A program made the position numbers and the translations under genes. From assembly GCA_016868175.1 (NCBI GenBank), contig VGHO01000004.1:1-54297 (forward strand): DNA of 54,297 bases, read 5' to 3'. Under the pieces are notes generated by a model. That model was not told the origin of the DNA, searched no databases, and worked only from the letters and a program-made list of their open reading frames with translations. Origin of the DNA: Betaproteobacteria bacterium (GTDB taxonomy: Bacteria; Pseudomonadota; Gammaproteobacteria; Burkholderiales; Burkholderiaceae_E). Positions within the stretch are counted from its first letter, which is position 1. Every line of letters begins with the position of its first letter. Below, one piece after another: positions 27,378-36,571 of this stretch.

Positions 27378-28634
27378 TCAGCTTTCGCGCAGAAGGTGCT
27401 GCGCAAGCGCGCGGTAGGCCGGAAGCGAGGTGGGGTCGAGGTGCACGTTGGCGGCCATCGGATGCGAGGCAAACCGCGCGATCACCATTTCGGCACGGGG
27501 GTCGATGTAGATGGCCTGGCCGTGTACTCCGCGCGCAGTAAACGCTTCGTGTGCATCATGCGCAAACCACCACATGTTGGCGTAACTCCAGCCCGGCAGA
27601 AGGTGGTAGCCCGCTGGCGCAAAACAGGCACGGTCCCCGCCCCGACGGATACTCCAGACAACCTGTTGCGGCACTACCTGTCGCGTCCCCACGCGTCCAT
27701 CGTTGCGCATCAGTTCACCAAAGCGGGCAAGGTCGCGCAGCACCGCGAGCAAGCCGCCGCCTGCGAAATCGAAACCAGCCTGATCGACCTGCATCAGCGC
27801 ATCGCGCTCGGCCCCCATCGGCTCCCAGAGTCGCTCCGCGAGTACCTGCCCAAGCGGTCGATCGCAGATCCGCCGGATGATCCAACCAAGCACGTCGGTA
27901 TTGGGAGTGCGGTAGGCAAAGGTCTTTCCGTGTTCGCCCATCTTCGGCACTGCCCGAAGGTAATCTGCAAAGCATTCGGGACCGCTGTAGTCCCTTGGAC
28001 GCGGGTAAAGCCCGCCGGCGCACAGATGCTTCCAGATGTCTGCCTGAGGATCGGCGTAGGTCTCGTCATGGCGGATGGCTGTGGTCATGTGCATCACCTC
28101 CTCCACCCGTGCGTCGGCAAATCCGCTTGTGGCAAGTTCGGGGACGAGCGTTGCAACAGGCGCTTCCGGATCAAGGCGGCCCTCGTGCACAAGGCAGGCC
28201 CCCAGGGTTCCCACGAAAGACTTGGTGACCGACGCACAAAGGTGCTGACCGCGCGCTCCCAGCCCTCCCAGCTCTCCCAGCGCGCCAGAATAGGCCTCGT
28301 AGACGCGCTTGCCGCGGTGCAGAACCACGATGCCGTCGGTGTAGTTGGCCTCGAGCGATTCCTCCCACGTCATGGGCGAAGTCCCGCCAAGAGGCAAGAA
28401 CTGCACCTGATCGAGGTCGCTGCGCAGAGCGGCCTCGAGCGGAGCGATCGGACCCTGTCCCCGGTCAAGCGTGCGCACCGGCACAAGCTCGCTGCCATGC
28501 GAAAAAGCCCAGCGGATCTGAGGAAAGCGTCGCGCGGTACCATCGCCCATGGTGATCCGATGCGCCGGATCCGGGGGATGTCCCTGCATCCATCCGAGTC
28601 GGTTGGGGTCGCTGCCTTGAGACGCGGTTGTCAC
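27378..28634 (-). CDS. Serine hydrolase of the beta-lactamase fold, NylB (6-aminohexanoate-dimer hydrolase)-like
   Basis: 418 residues from a GTG with GGGAG upstream. Nucleophile Ser135 and Lys138 lie in ASVTKSF, a Tyr in FAYRTPNTDVLGWII, and the third motif in GVHGQ. The order of conserved phrases (RWAFSHGSELVP, YTDGIVVLHRG, YADPQAD, YRTPNTDVLGW, GVHGQAIYIDP) follows NylB closely. Such enzymes cleave linear amides or carboxyl esters. A short Gly/Leu repeat (GALGELGGLGARG, 28255-28281) sits before the active-site motif. First gene of a leftward operon with the ArfA-like gene and the sulfatase. Confidence 0.88.
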   Translation of the reverse strand: MTTASQGSDPNRLGWMQGHPPDPAHRITMGDGTARRFPQIRWAFSHGSELVPVRTLDRGQGPIAPLEAALRSDLDQVQFLPLGGTSPMTWEESLEANYTDGIVVLHRGKRVYEAYSGALGELGGLGARGQHLCASVTKSFVGTLGACLVHEGRLDPEAPVATLVPELATSGFADARVEEVMHMTTAIRHDETYADPQADIWKHLCAGGLYPRPRDYSGPECFADYLRAVPKMGEHGKTFAYRTPNTDVLGWIIRRICDRPLGQVLAERLWEPMGAERDALMQVDQAGFDFAGGGLLAVLRDLARFGELMRNDGRVGTRQVVPQQVVWSIRRGGDRACFAPAGYHLLPGWSYANMWWFAHDAHEAFTARGVHGQAIYIDPRAEMVIARFASHPMAANVHLDPTSLPAYRALAQHLLRES

Positions 28635-28786
28635 ATCAACTCCCTATCGTTTCAGCGTCGTGGTGCTGGTACGCAGCCGCACCGGGCCCGTGTTAGCGCT
28701 GCGCACATGCCTGACCGATCACGTCCGGATTATCGCTTGCCAACGCTCTGCGAACTGCCTCCGGCTGGCCGGGTTGCCAGGTCGCG

Positions 28787-30265
28787 GTGAAGTCGCGATC
28801 CCTCCGCCGGGTGCACTTCTGGAAGCGGATCATCTTCCGGAGTCTTCTCGACCAGCGCTCGAAGTCGCAGGCAAAGAACTACGACAACCTGACCGCCTGG
28901 GTAACGATCCTCTGCGTTGCCCTCGCGCTGCTCCCGTATGACCTCGCCCAGAGCCCTTCAGGGCCCAGCCTGATCGGTGCCATCAACGTTCTTGCGCTCG
29001 TGGTCTTTGCGGCAGATCTTGGGCTTCGCGGATTCACTGCCTCGGTTGCTCCAGCGTTCAAGGCCAGGAACTCGCCTTGGTTGTCCTACCTTGCCTCCGG
29101 ATCCGGATGGATCGATCTGCTCGCAATCGTTGCCATGGCTCTGGTGGCGAGCGGCCTTGCAGGAATGCTGGAGGCTCTGCTTCGTTGCACGCTCGTGCTC
29201 AAGCTCCTGCGGTTCATCCTTCCAGCCTGGGAGGAATTCCGCAGGCTCAATGCGTCGAGGAGCATTCGGCAGAAGGTCTACGCAATCCTGGAACCCACGC
29301 CGCACTCCGGCATCCTGCACCACTACGCCGACAACTTTTTCATCTTCTGGGTCTTGCTCTCGGTTGTGAGCGTCATCGCCGGGACCGTCGATGCACCATC
29401 GATCGCGCAACTGGCCGAGACCTTTACCCGGGTTGAATACGCTTCGCTCGCCGTGTTCTGCTTCGAGTACCTGCTGCGTCTCTACAGCGCGCCCGAAAAC
29501 CCGCGCTGGAGGGCCCGATCCCTGCCGCGCCTCCGGCAGGCCACCACCTTCAGCATGGTCGTTGACCTCCTGGCGATCGTGCCCACCCTGCTCGAGCTCG
29601 TAGGGGGCCATGGACTGGATCTGCGCTTTCTTCGCGTGTTCCGACTGTTGCGTCTGCTCAAACTCACGCGCTACACCAGCGCGGTCGAGGTGCTTTACCA
29701 GGTCGTCCGACGCGAGTGGCAGGTGATGTTTGCCGCCGTGTTCGTGATGATGCTGCTCGTGGTGTTCACCGCGAGTGTTGGCTATCTGTTCGAACACGAC
29801 GCGCAGGCCGACAAGTTCGAAAACATTCCGCAGGCAATCTATTGGGCGGTGATTACGCTCGCTTCAGTGGGCTACGGCGACATCTCGCCAATCACGCCGA
29901 TGGGGCGCGTGATGACCGTGATCCTTGCGCTGCTCGGAATCGGGATCTTTGCCATTCCCGCAGGGCTTCTGGCTTCGGCATTCACCGATCAGCTCCGCCT
30001 CGACCGGGAGGCATTCCGCTCGGATCTGGTTGCAGCGATCGAGCAAGGCGTGTTCGACCCTTTGCGCAACCCGCGACTCGCCGAGCGCGCAGCGCGCCTG
30101 CACCTGTCGAGCGCGGATGTGAAGCGCATCGCCGACCAGGCCAGCAGGGAGGTTGCCGACAGACAGACCGCGTTGGAGCGCTCCGGTGCTCCACTTCTGC
30201 TCGATCCCTTCCGGCAACCGGATCTCGCGGGTTTCGCAAGCCGAGCTTCTTCTGCTCCAGGTTGA
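28787..30265 (+). CDS. Voltage-gated-type K+ channel with an additional N-terminal membrane domain
   Basis: 492 residues. The second half is a standard six-helix channel: S1 about 180-202, S2 212-235, S3 252-270, S4 with regularly spaced Arg/Lys (RFLRVFRLLRLLKLTRY, 276-294), S5 310-333, selectivity filter TLASVGYGD (about 353-361) and S6 370-393. Before it, residues about 38-147 form three or four more hydrophobic helices ending in CTLVLKLLRFILPAW, resembling a second, weakly charged voltage-sensor-like unit. A cytoplasmic tail follows S6. An alternative reading frame after the stop looks coding, so the gene may carry a frameshift near 30225-30235. Confidence 0.85.
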   Translation: MKSRSLRRVHFWKRIIFRSLLDQRSKSQAKNYDNLTAWVTILCVALALLPYDLAQSPSGPSLIGAINVLALVVFAADLGLRGFTASVAPAFKARNSPWLSYLASGSGWIDLLAIVAMALVASGLAGMLEALLRCTLVLKLLRFILPAWEEFRRLNASRSIRQKVYAILEPTPHSGILHHYADNFFIFWVLLSVVSVIAGTVDAPSIAQLAETFTRVEYASLAVFCFEYLLRLYSAPENPRWRARSLPRLRQATTFSMVVDLLAIVPTLLELVGGHGLDLRFLRVFRLLRLLKLTRYTSAVEVLYQVVRREWQVMFAAVFVMMLLVVFTASVGYLFEHDAQADKFENIPQAIYWAVITLASVGYGDISPITPMGRVMTVILALLGIGIFAIPAGLLASAFTDQLRLDREAFRSDLVAAIEQGVFDPLRNPRLAERAARLHLSSADVKRIADQASREVADRQTALERSGAPLLLDPFRQPDLAGFASRASSAPG

Positions 30266-30404
30266 GGCGATCGCGCAGGTACCCACGGTGCGGCAGCGCA
30301 TCCTTGAGCGTCTGAATCAGCAATCCGGGGACGCAAGCGCAAGCAAGCGGCTACGGCAGATCCTTGAGGCAGCGCCAGGGGAGAGCAAGCAGGGCCAGGC
30401 GCGA

Positions 30405-31100
30405 TCAACCTGAGGCAGTTCCGCAGGTGGCCTCGCCGGTGCAGGGCACGAAGGCCACCGGGAGCACACTCGCCCAAGCGAGCTTTCCATCGCGCCCCAT
30501 CTCGGCGCGCCTCAACTCCTGGTAACCGCCGGAGCGTCCCACGGGAAGCACAAGCCTGCCCCCTGGGGCAAGCTGGCGGGAAAGTTCCGGCGGAACGCGC
30601 ACGGGTGCTGCCGTCACCACGATGCCATCGAAGGGAGCCCTCTCGCGCCATCCCTTCCAGCCGTCGCCAACCCGCAGCGCAACCTGGCGGTAGCCGGCCC
30701 GCGCCAGAGCGGCGGCAGCACTTTGCGCAAGCGGCTCGAGAATCTCCACCGAACTCACCTGCATGCCCATCTCGGCAAGTACCGCAGCCTGGTAGCCCGA
30801 ACCGGTGCCGATCTCGAGGACGCGGCTTTCCGCTGCCAGATCGAGAAGGTCGGTCATGAGCGCAACGATGAAGGGTTGCGAGATCGTCTGGCCATGGCCG
30901 ATCGGCACCGGGCGGTTGCGCCAGGCAATCGGACGAAACCCGGCCGGTACGAAGAGATCCCGGGGAACCCTCTGCATCGCCCGCAGTACCGGTGCACCGA
31001 TCACTGCCCGGCCGGTAAGGTGGGCGGTTGCCTGAGCATCCTCGCGGATGTCCCTGAGCATTTCAAGCCAGGGGCAGACGTCGCCCGGATCAGGCGCCAT
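30405..31100 (-). CDS. pcm: Protein-L-isoaspartate O-methyltransferase
   Basis: 231 residues from the ATG at 31100. The frame stays open to an ATG at 31151, but the extra residues (MRARERMRARD) come from an 18-bp repeat. PCMT marks: MQRVPRDLFVP, IGHGQTISQPFIVALMTDLL, SAM motif I VLEIGTGSGYQAAVLA, and motif II-III VTAAPVRVPPELSRQLAPGGRLVLPVG. It methylates isoaspartyl residues in aged proteins, starting their repair. Neither start has a clear ribosome site. It is convergent with the channel gene. Confidence 0.92.
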   Translation of the reverse strand: MAPDPGDVCPWLEMLRDIREDAQATAHLTGRAVIGAPVLRAMQRVPRDLFVPAGFRPIAWRNRPVPIGHGQTISQPFIVALMTDLLDLAAESRVLEIGTGSGYQAAVLAEMGMQVSSVEILEPLAQSAAAALARAGYRQVALRVGDGWKGWRERAPFDGIVVTAAPVRVPPELSRQLAPGGRLVLPVGRSGGYQELRRAEMGRDGKLAWASVLPVAFVPCTGEATCGTASG

Positions 31101-31108
31101 GGCAGGGG

Positions 31109-31166
31109 CGCAAGCCCGGTCGCGAGCACGCATGCGCTCGCGAGCACGCATGCGGTCGCAAGCCCG
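31109..31166. repeat. 18-bp tandem repeat upstream of pcm
   Basis: Two 18-bp CGCGAGCACGCATGCG(C/G)T units (31121-31138, 31139-31156) flanked by CGCAAGCCCGG on both sides. It lies between the pcm and deaminase genes and contributes in-frame ATGs that confuse start assignment. Confidence 0.88.
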
Positions 31167-31190
31167 GGTAGGGTTGGGGTGTGGGTGCCT

Positions 31191-31688
31191 TCACCGGGCC
31201 GGGGTCCGGTGCCAGAACGCACGGTGTTGCGCTGCAATCTGCGCTTCGAGCGCTGCAACTGGCCCCATCACCGTGATCGCACGTTGACCCGCCGCGAACA
31301 CCGTGCGACACGGCAGATCGAGGGTGGGATTATCCGGGTGGTCACCGGTGAGTTCGAGTAAGCGTCGTTCACTCAGGCCGTAGACCAGGCCCCCGATACC
31401 CGCCCAGTATTGGGTGCCTGCGCACATCGCGCAAGGCTCCACCGTACTCACAAGAATGCACTGCGCGCGCACCCCGGCCGAAAAACGCTGTGCGGCTTCG
31501 CGCGCGATCAGGGATTCAGCGTGATTGACCTGATCCACATTGCCCTGTCGGAGCAGCACCGTGCGCCGATCCGGCCCAAGCAGCAGCGCTCCGAAGGGGT
31601 GATGCCCCGCCTCGGCCGCCTGCGCCGCAACCGCGATGGCCTCTCCGAGCCAGTGGACGGCCTCGTCGACCGTGAGGAGTGAGGTCAT
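31191..31688 (-). CDS. Nucleoside/nucleobase deaminase (cytidine-deaminase-like, GuaD/TadA group)
   Basis: 165 residues from the ATG at 31688, where the family begins; an upstream open frame is not supported. Zinc site: NHAES (His and catalytic Glu) and EPCAMC. HHPFGALLLGPD is the usual lead into the active site. It is divergent from urc1, so it may supply uracil or another base to that pathway (for example by deaminating cytosine, guanine or a modified base), which is inference. The TadA, GuaD and cytosine-deaminase alternatives cannot be separated by eye. Confidence 0.85.
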   Translation of the reverse strand: MTSLLTVDEAVHWLGEAIAVAAQAAEAGHHPFGALLLGPDRRTVLLRQGNVDQVNHAESLIAREAAQRFSAGVRAQCILVSTVEPCAMCAGTQYWAGIGGLVYGLSERRLLELTGDHPDNPTLDLPCRTVFAAGQRAITVMGPVAALEAQIAAQHRAFWHRTPAR

Positions 31689-31860
31689 GGTTCTCTTTTG
31701 CGCGATGGGGTTTGCACGATCCCGCAATTGTGGCGCAGCGGGGCATCGCCACTGCCGCAAAGCAACCCTGGATTGAGCCTCGCACGCGAATGCGGGCTGA
31801 GGCTTCGTTACACTTCGCTGCTGATGTTTGCCCTTGCCTGCGCTTAGTGGATGCGAAGCC

Positions 31861-33162
31861 ATGACAGACCACCTTCCCGTCGAGCCCGGCGACACCACCG
31901 CCACTGCCAGGCCGCCCAAGCTGCCCGGCGCGAAACACATCCGACTCACCTCCCACCGCGGAGGCCTCGGCTCGCTACCGATCCGCTGGGGCGAGCGCGA
32001 GGCTGAGGTGCGCGGCCCGGTGGTGGGCAGCACCGGGAGTCACGCACACCGCAACGTGATCGGCGCGCACAGCGGATCCTACAGTGTGTACCGGGCGCTT
32101 GCGGTGGCCTCGGGCGCGCTCTCTGCACACCATCGTCCCGACCTCACCAACACAGCGCCCACGGTTGCGATCGGTCCATATCCTCAATGGTCGGAACCCG
32201 GCAGGATCGTTTCGCTCGACCCTTTCGGCGCCAGCGTGGTGCAGCACTTTGCCGAACAGATTGCGGCCGGTTATGACATCCGGCCAAGCATCGCGGTCAC
32301 GCGAGCCCACGTGATCCTTCCCGAGATTCTTGACGGCCTGCAGCGCGGTCGTCTCAAGGCCGACGGCAAGGTGCTCACCGAACAGGGTGCCGCCCTCGTT
32401 ACCAAGGCTGCGGTCGAGCCGGTGTGGTACCTGCCCGGTATCGCCGCCCGTTTCGGGTGCTCGGAGAACCGTCTGCGGCGGGTGCTTTTCGAGGAGACCG
32501 GGGGCATGTTCCCTGAGCTCGTCACGCGCAGCGACCTCGAGGTGTTTCTCCCGCCGATCGGCGGTCAGACGCTTTACATCTTCGGGCGTGCCGAGGACCT
32601 CGCCAATCCCGGGGTTGAACTCACCGCGCGGATCCACGACGAGTGCAACGGGTCGGATGTGTTCGGTTCAGACATCTGCACCTGCAGACCCTACCTCACC
32701 CACGCGATCGAGGCCTGCATCGAAGGCGCGCAGCGCGGCGGCGTGGGACTCGTGGTGTATGCACGCAAGGAGGGCCGCGCGCTTGGCGAAGTCACCAAGT
32801 TCCTGGTCTACAACGCCCGCAAGCGACAAACAGGCGGCGACACTGCCGACAAGTACTTCGCGCGCACCGAGTGCGTGGCTGGAGTCCAGGACATGCGTTT
32901 CCAGGAGCTCATGCCCGATGTGCTGCACTGGCTCGGCATTCGGCGTATCCACCGGCTGGTGTCGATGAGCAAGGACAAGTTCGAGGCGATCTCGCGCGCC
33001 GGAATCGAAGTGCTCGAGCGGGTAGACATTCCCGAGGCGCTCATTCCGGCCGACGCGCGGGTTGAAATCGACGCCAAGCTTGCAGCCGGCTACTTCAGCG
33101 AGCGTCGTCCTGCCCCCGAGGCCGAGCAATTGCGTCAGACCCGGGGACGGGGACTTGACTGA
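31861..33162 (+). CDS. urc1: URC1: GTP-cyclohydrolase-II-like protein of the uracil catabolism (URC) pathway
   Basis: 433 residues. The C-terminal half is GCHII-like: the zinc motif C-x10-C-x-C is present (HDEC to CTC), and VVYARKEGRALGEVTK matches the catalytic Y-x-R-x-E-G-R-x-x-G loop. The N-terminal ~200 residues (GSHAHRNVIGAHSGSYSVYRALAVASGAL) are characteristic of URC1 and absent from RibA. Known family role: with URC4 and uracil phosphoribosyltransferase, URC1 acts in pyrimidine ring breakdown via UMP (the yeast URC pathway). It is followed at once by urc4 and upp, which fixes the assignment. Start ATG at 31861 after a weak GAAG. Confidence 0.9.
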   Translation: MTDHLPVEPGDTTATARPPKLPGAKHIRLTSHRGGLGSLPIRWGEREAEVRGPVVGSTGSHAHRNVIGAHSGSYSVYRALAVASGALSAHHRPDLTNTAPTVAIGPYPQWSEPGRIVSLDPFGASVVQHFAEQIAAGYDIRPSIAVTRAHVILPEILDGLQRGRLKADGKVLTEQGAALVTKAAVEPVWYLPGIAARFGCSENRLRRVLFEETGGMFPELVTRSDLEVFLPPIGGQTLYIFGRAEDLANPGVELTARIHDECNGSDVFGSDICTCRPYLTHAIEACIEGAQRGGVGLVVYARKEGRALGEVTKFLVYNARKRQTGGDTADKYFARTECVAGVQDMRFQELMPDVLHWLGIRRIHRLVSMSKDKFEAISRAGIEVLERVDIPEALIPADARVEIDAKLAAGYFSERRPAPEAEQLRQTRGRGLD

Positions 33163-34390
33163 GGAGCGCGAAGCCAACGATGCGGCGCGGGCGGTTGCCC
33201 TGCTGCAAAAGCCTGCCACGATTCGCGCCCGCGCAGCGCAACTGCTGGCGCGCGCGCGAGCCGGGCACTCGACCTGCTTTGAGGTGTGCGATGCCTCGAT
33301 CGAAACTGCGGCCCGGCTGGTGGCCAGGCTGAGCCGCGAGCGCTACCCGGGCCGAATACCGCCGCACAGCCGTTGGCGGCACTTCGAGGTTGCCGGCGTT
33401 GACCGGATCAGACTTCACCTCGAGCCTCGCCTGCAGGCCCAGCCCGCTGATGAACGCTGGAGGGCATTGGTTGACCTGTGCATCGTGTCGGTGCTGCTCG
33501 ACGCAGGTGCCGGTGCGCAGTGGAGCTACCGCGAAGCCGGCGGCCTCCTCCATCAGCGCTCCGAAGGTCTTGCACTTGCCAGCCTGCACGGGTTTTGCAC
33601 AGGTATTTTTTCGCACGATCCAGAGCAACCTCTGCAGGTCAGTGCGCAAGGGCTTCGCGCACTCTCGCTGCAGAGCCTTGGAGCGCTGTTCCAGTGCCGG
33701 AGCAACAATGCGCTACCCGGACTCGAGCAACGCCTGCAGTTGCTCCAGTCACTCGGCATGGTCCTGGAGGACTCGCCCGAACACTTCGGCCACCTGGGAC
33801 GGCCCTGCGGGCTGCTGCGCGAGCAGGTGGAGTCGGGCGCCGCAGTGCAGGCAGAGGAACTGCTCGAACTGCTGCTCAAGCGCCTCGGGCGCATCTGGCC
33901 CACGCCAAACTGCATCGGCAACGCTCCGCTTGGAGATTGCTGGCAGCATCCGCAGGTGGAGGGCGAGGGCCTGAGCAGGGGCTGGATGCCGTTTCACAAG
34001 CTCTCCCAATGGCTCGCCTATTCGCTTCTCGAGGCCGTGGAGCGCAGCGGGGTCGCGGTGGCCGAGGGCTCGGCGCTGACCGGGCTGCCCGAATACCGCA
34101 ACGGCGGTCTGATGATCGACACCGGGATCCTCGTCTTCAAGGATGCGCAGGCGCAGCAGCGCGTGTATACCGTGGACGATCCACTGGTGGTGGAGTGGCG
34201 CGCGCTCACGGTGGCGCTGCTCGAGGAAGTGGCGGCTGCAGTGCGGCGGGAACTGGGCCTCGATGCGCGCGCCCTGCCCCTTGCCTGCGTGCTGGAAGGC
34301 GGAACGTGGGCGGCAGGCCGCTGGCTCGCCGCGCGGCGGCGCGGAGGCGAGGCGCCGCTCCGCCTGCAGTTGACTGGAACCGTTTTCTGA
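33155..34390 (+). CDS. urc4: URC4 (DUF1688) uracil catabolism protein
   Basis: About 411 residues from a TTG at 33155 preceded by ACGGGGA and overlapping the urc1 stop by 8 bp; an ATG at 33062 would overlap far more. Conserved URC4 phrases: PPHSRWRHFEVAGVDRI, DLCIVSVLLDAGAGAQWSYRE, SEGLALASLHGFCTGIFS, WMPFHKLSQWLAYSLLE, LPEYRNGGLMIDTGIL and VEWRALTVALL. The biochemical function of DUF1688 is not firmly established; genetics in yeast places it in the URC route. Middle gene of the operon. Confidence 0.9.
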   Translation: MTEEREANDAARAVALLQKPATIRARAAQLLARARAGHSTCFEVCDASIETAARLVARLSRERYPGRIPPHSRWRHFEVAGVDRIRLHLEPRLQAQPADERWRALVDLCIVSVLLDAGAGAQWSYREAGGLLHQRSEGLALASLHGFCTGIFSHDPEQPLQVSAQGLRALSLQSLGALFQCRSNNALPGLEQRLQLLQSLGMVLEDSPEHFGHLGRPCGLLREQVESGAAVQAEELLELLLKRLGRIWPTPNCIGNAPLGDCWQHPQVEGEGLSRGWMPFHKLSQWLAYSLLEAVERSGVAVAEGSALTGLPEYRNGGLMIDTGILVFKDAQAQQRVYTVDDPLVVEWRALTVALLEEVAAAVRRELGLDARALPLACVLEGGTWAAGRWLAARRRGGEAPLRLQLTGTVF

Positions 34391-34414
34391 AGCGTCTTGT
34401 GGAAAGGACCTGGC

Positions 34415-35068
<654 letters not shown>

Positions 35069-35079
35069 GCGCAAACCGC

Positions 35080-35424
35080 TCAAGCCCCCGCGGCCAGTTC
35101 CTGCTCGTTTTCATCCTCGGAAAGCAGGCGTTCGGCGTAACTTGCCTTGAGCCGCTCCACAACCTGCTGCAATGCCGACTCGAAGGCACGCACCGAAATC
35201 GAGTCGCTCACGGCCAGCTCCCAGGTGCCATCGGAACTCGTGCGCACACGGATTTCGCACCGCGCACGCAGGCCGCCCTCTCCGGAGGCTTCAAGGTCCA
35301 CGCTTACCTGAACCGAGACGATGAAATCCTCGTAAGCCCCCAGGCGCTGTTGCACCCTCGTTCGGGCGCTGCGCAGGCCCACAAAAGAAAAACTCTGCGC
35401 AGACTGACGGATCACGATCTGCAT
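35080..35424 (-). CDS. HPF/RaiA-like ribosome-associated protein (sigma-54 modulation family)
   Basis: 114 residues from an ATG with a near-perfect AAGGAGG five bases upstream, indicating strong translation. The pattern MQIVIR...RVQQRLGAYEDFIVSVQVSVDLE, then CEIRVRTSSDGTWELAVSDSISVRAFESALQQVVERLKASYAERL, follows the beta-alpha-beta-beta-beta-alpha layout of HPF/RaiA, which binds idle ribosomes. The sequence is divergent, so the family call is moderate. It converges on upp and is divergent from the SDR gene. Confidence 0.65.
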   Translation of the reverse strand: MQIVIRQSAQSFSFVGLRSARTRVQQRLGAYEDFIVSVQVSVDLEASGEGGLRARCEIRVRTSSDGTWELAVSDSISVRAFESALQQVVERLKASYAERLLSEDENEQELAAGA

Positions 35425-35496
35425 ACCACCCTCCTTGATCGCTGGAGAACGAAACATAAGCGGGCTGTCAAGCCTTCCGCCTAATCCTGAACGTGA

Positions 35497-35518
35497 TTGT
35501 AGAGTTTTCTCTCTACAA
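35497..35518. promoter_or_regulatory. Perfect 8-bp inverted repeat, candidate operator
   Basis: TTGTAGAG, six bases, CTCTACAA. It is AT-rich within a GC-rich region, 73 bp upstream of the HPF-like start and 114 bp upstream of the SDR start. The centre spacing fits a dimeric repressor; a short RNA stem is the other option. Confidence 0.5.
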
Positions 35519-35631
35519 AAGCTATCCAGGCGGGTCCGCGTCGCAGAAGGTGCATCGAAGTCCTTGCGTCGGAGCCCGCAGATCATTGCGGGCGGCGTGA
35601 CGCCTCGGTCTGCCGGTGCGAGAATGCCCGG

Positions 35632-36327
35632 ATGCTGCTTCCAGACACCTTCAACGCGCTCGTGATCGGATCGAGCGGTTCGATCGGGAGCGCCTTCGCA
35701 GGCTTGCTCGCCGGCGAACCGCGCTGCTGTGCACTGCGCCAGCTCGCGCGCAGCGCCCACCCCGGCTTCGATCTGCGATCGCCGGAACGCTTTGCGTCGA
35801 TCGTGGAGACCCTTGTGCCGCAGAGCCCCTTTGGCCTGATCGTGGACGCAACCGGGGCACTCACGCTCCCTGCAGGCCGACCCGAGAAGGCGCTGCGCGA
35901 GCTCGAGGCAGGTCGGCTCGCGGAAGCCTTTTCAGTGAACACGATCGGGCCGATGCTTCTCATGCGCCACCTTGCTCCGCTTCTTGCGCGCGGCCCGTCG
36001 GTTTACCTGAAGCTTTCGGCAAGAGTTGGCAGCATCGGCGACAACCGCAAGGGCGGCTGGTACGGCTACCGCGCTTCGAAGGCAGCGCTCAACATGATGC
36101 TGCAATGCGCCGCGATCGAACTGCAGCGCAACAACCCCCTCACGCAGGTCCTCGCAGTCCAGCCAGGCACCGTACGCTCGGCATTGTCTCAACCCTTCCT
36201 CGCGGGGCAGACCCAGGTGCTCGAGGCGCCCGATGCGGTCGCCGGAATCCTGCGCGCGCTTGACCAGCTCACGCCCTGTGCGGGTGCCCGGTTCATCGAC
36301 AACCGGGGCCAGGACATCGTCTGGTAG
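35632..36327 (+). CDS. Short-chain dehydrogenase/reductase
   Basis: 231 residues. It has the NAD(P) loop GSSGSIGSAF, an N-x-x-G equivalent VNTIGPM, catalytic Ser near KLSARVGS, and the Y-x-x-x-K motif in YGYRASKAALNMM. The closing segment (PGTVRSALSQPF) recalls CsgA-like SDRs. Substrate unknown. It is followed by a photolyase-related gene on the same strand, a pairing seen in other proteobacteria but not understood. Confidence 0.85.
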   Translation: MLLPDTFNALVIGSSGSIGSAFAGLLAGEPRCCALRQLARSAHPGFDLRSPERFASIVETLVPQSPFGLIVDATGALTLPAGRPEKALRELEAGRLAEAFSVNTIGPMLLMRHLAPLLARGPSVYLKLSARVGSIGDNRKGGWYGYRASKAALNMMLQCAAIELQRNNPLTQVLAVQPGTVRSALSQPFLAGQTQVLEAPDAVAGILRALDQLTPCAGARFIDNRGQDIVW

Positions 36328-36384
36328 TCTGACGCGATGCAGTCCGTCCAGAGTACCGGCGCGCTTCGTGAGTTCGACCACCAC

Positions 36385-36427
36385 CCGCGCACGCGGGGCG
36401 ACGGCTGTCCGCGCACGCGGGGCGACG
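36385..36427 (+). repeat. Two copies of a 19-bp sequence, 24-bp period
   Basis: CCGCGCACGCGGGGCGACG at 36385-36403 and again, unchanged, at 36409-36427, in the 244-bp gap between the SDR and photolyase-related genes. Each copy can also fold (CCGCG..CGCGG). The rest of the gap shows nothing recognised. Confidence 0.88.
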
Positions 36428-36571
36428 ACCTTTTGGCTTTGCGCACAGTCCCGTGTGCTCTGGTCCTTGCGCCCGGCAAACACGACCTCTGCCCGCAGGT
36501 TCAGGCTTTCAGGGCGCGCCCCGGGCATTCGCGGCGGATCGACAGCCTTGAGATCCGGGCCTGAAGCAGGG

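Noticed and set aside
26913-28790. A 625-codon rightward open frame over the sulfatase and NylB-like genes
   Set aside because: Antisense to two genes with intact active-site motifs; no recognisable domain.
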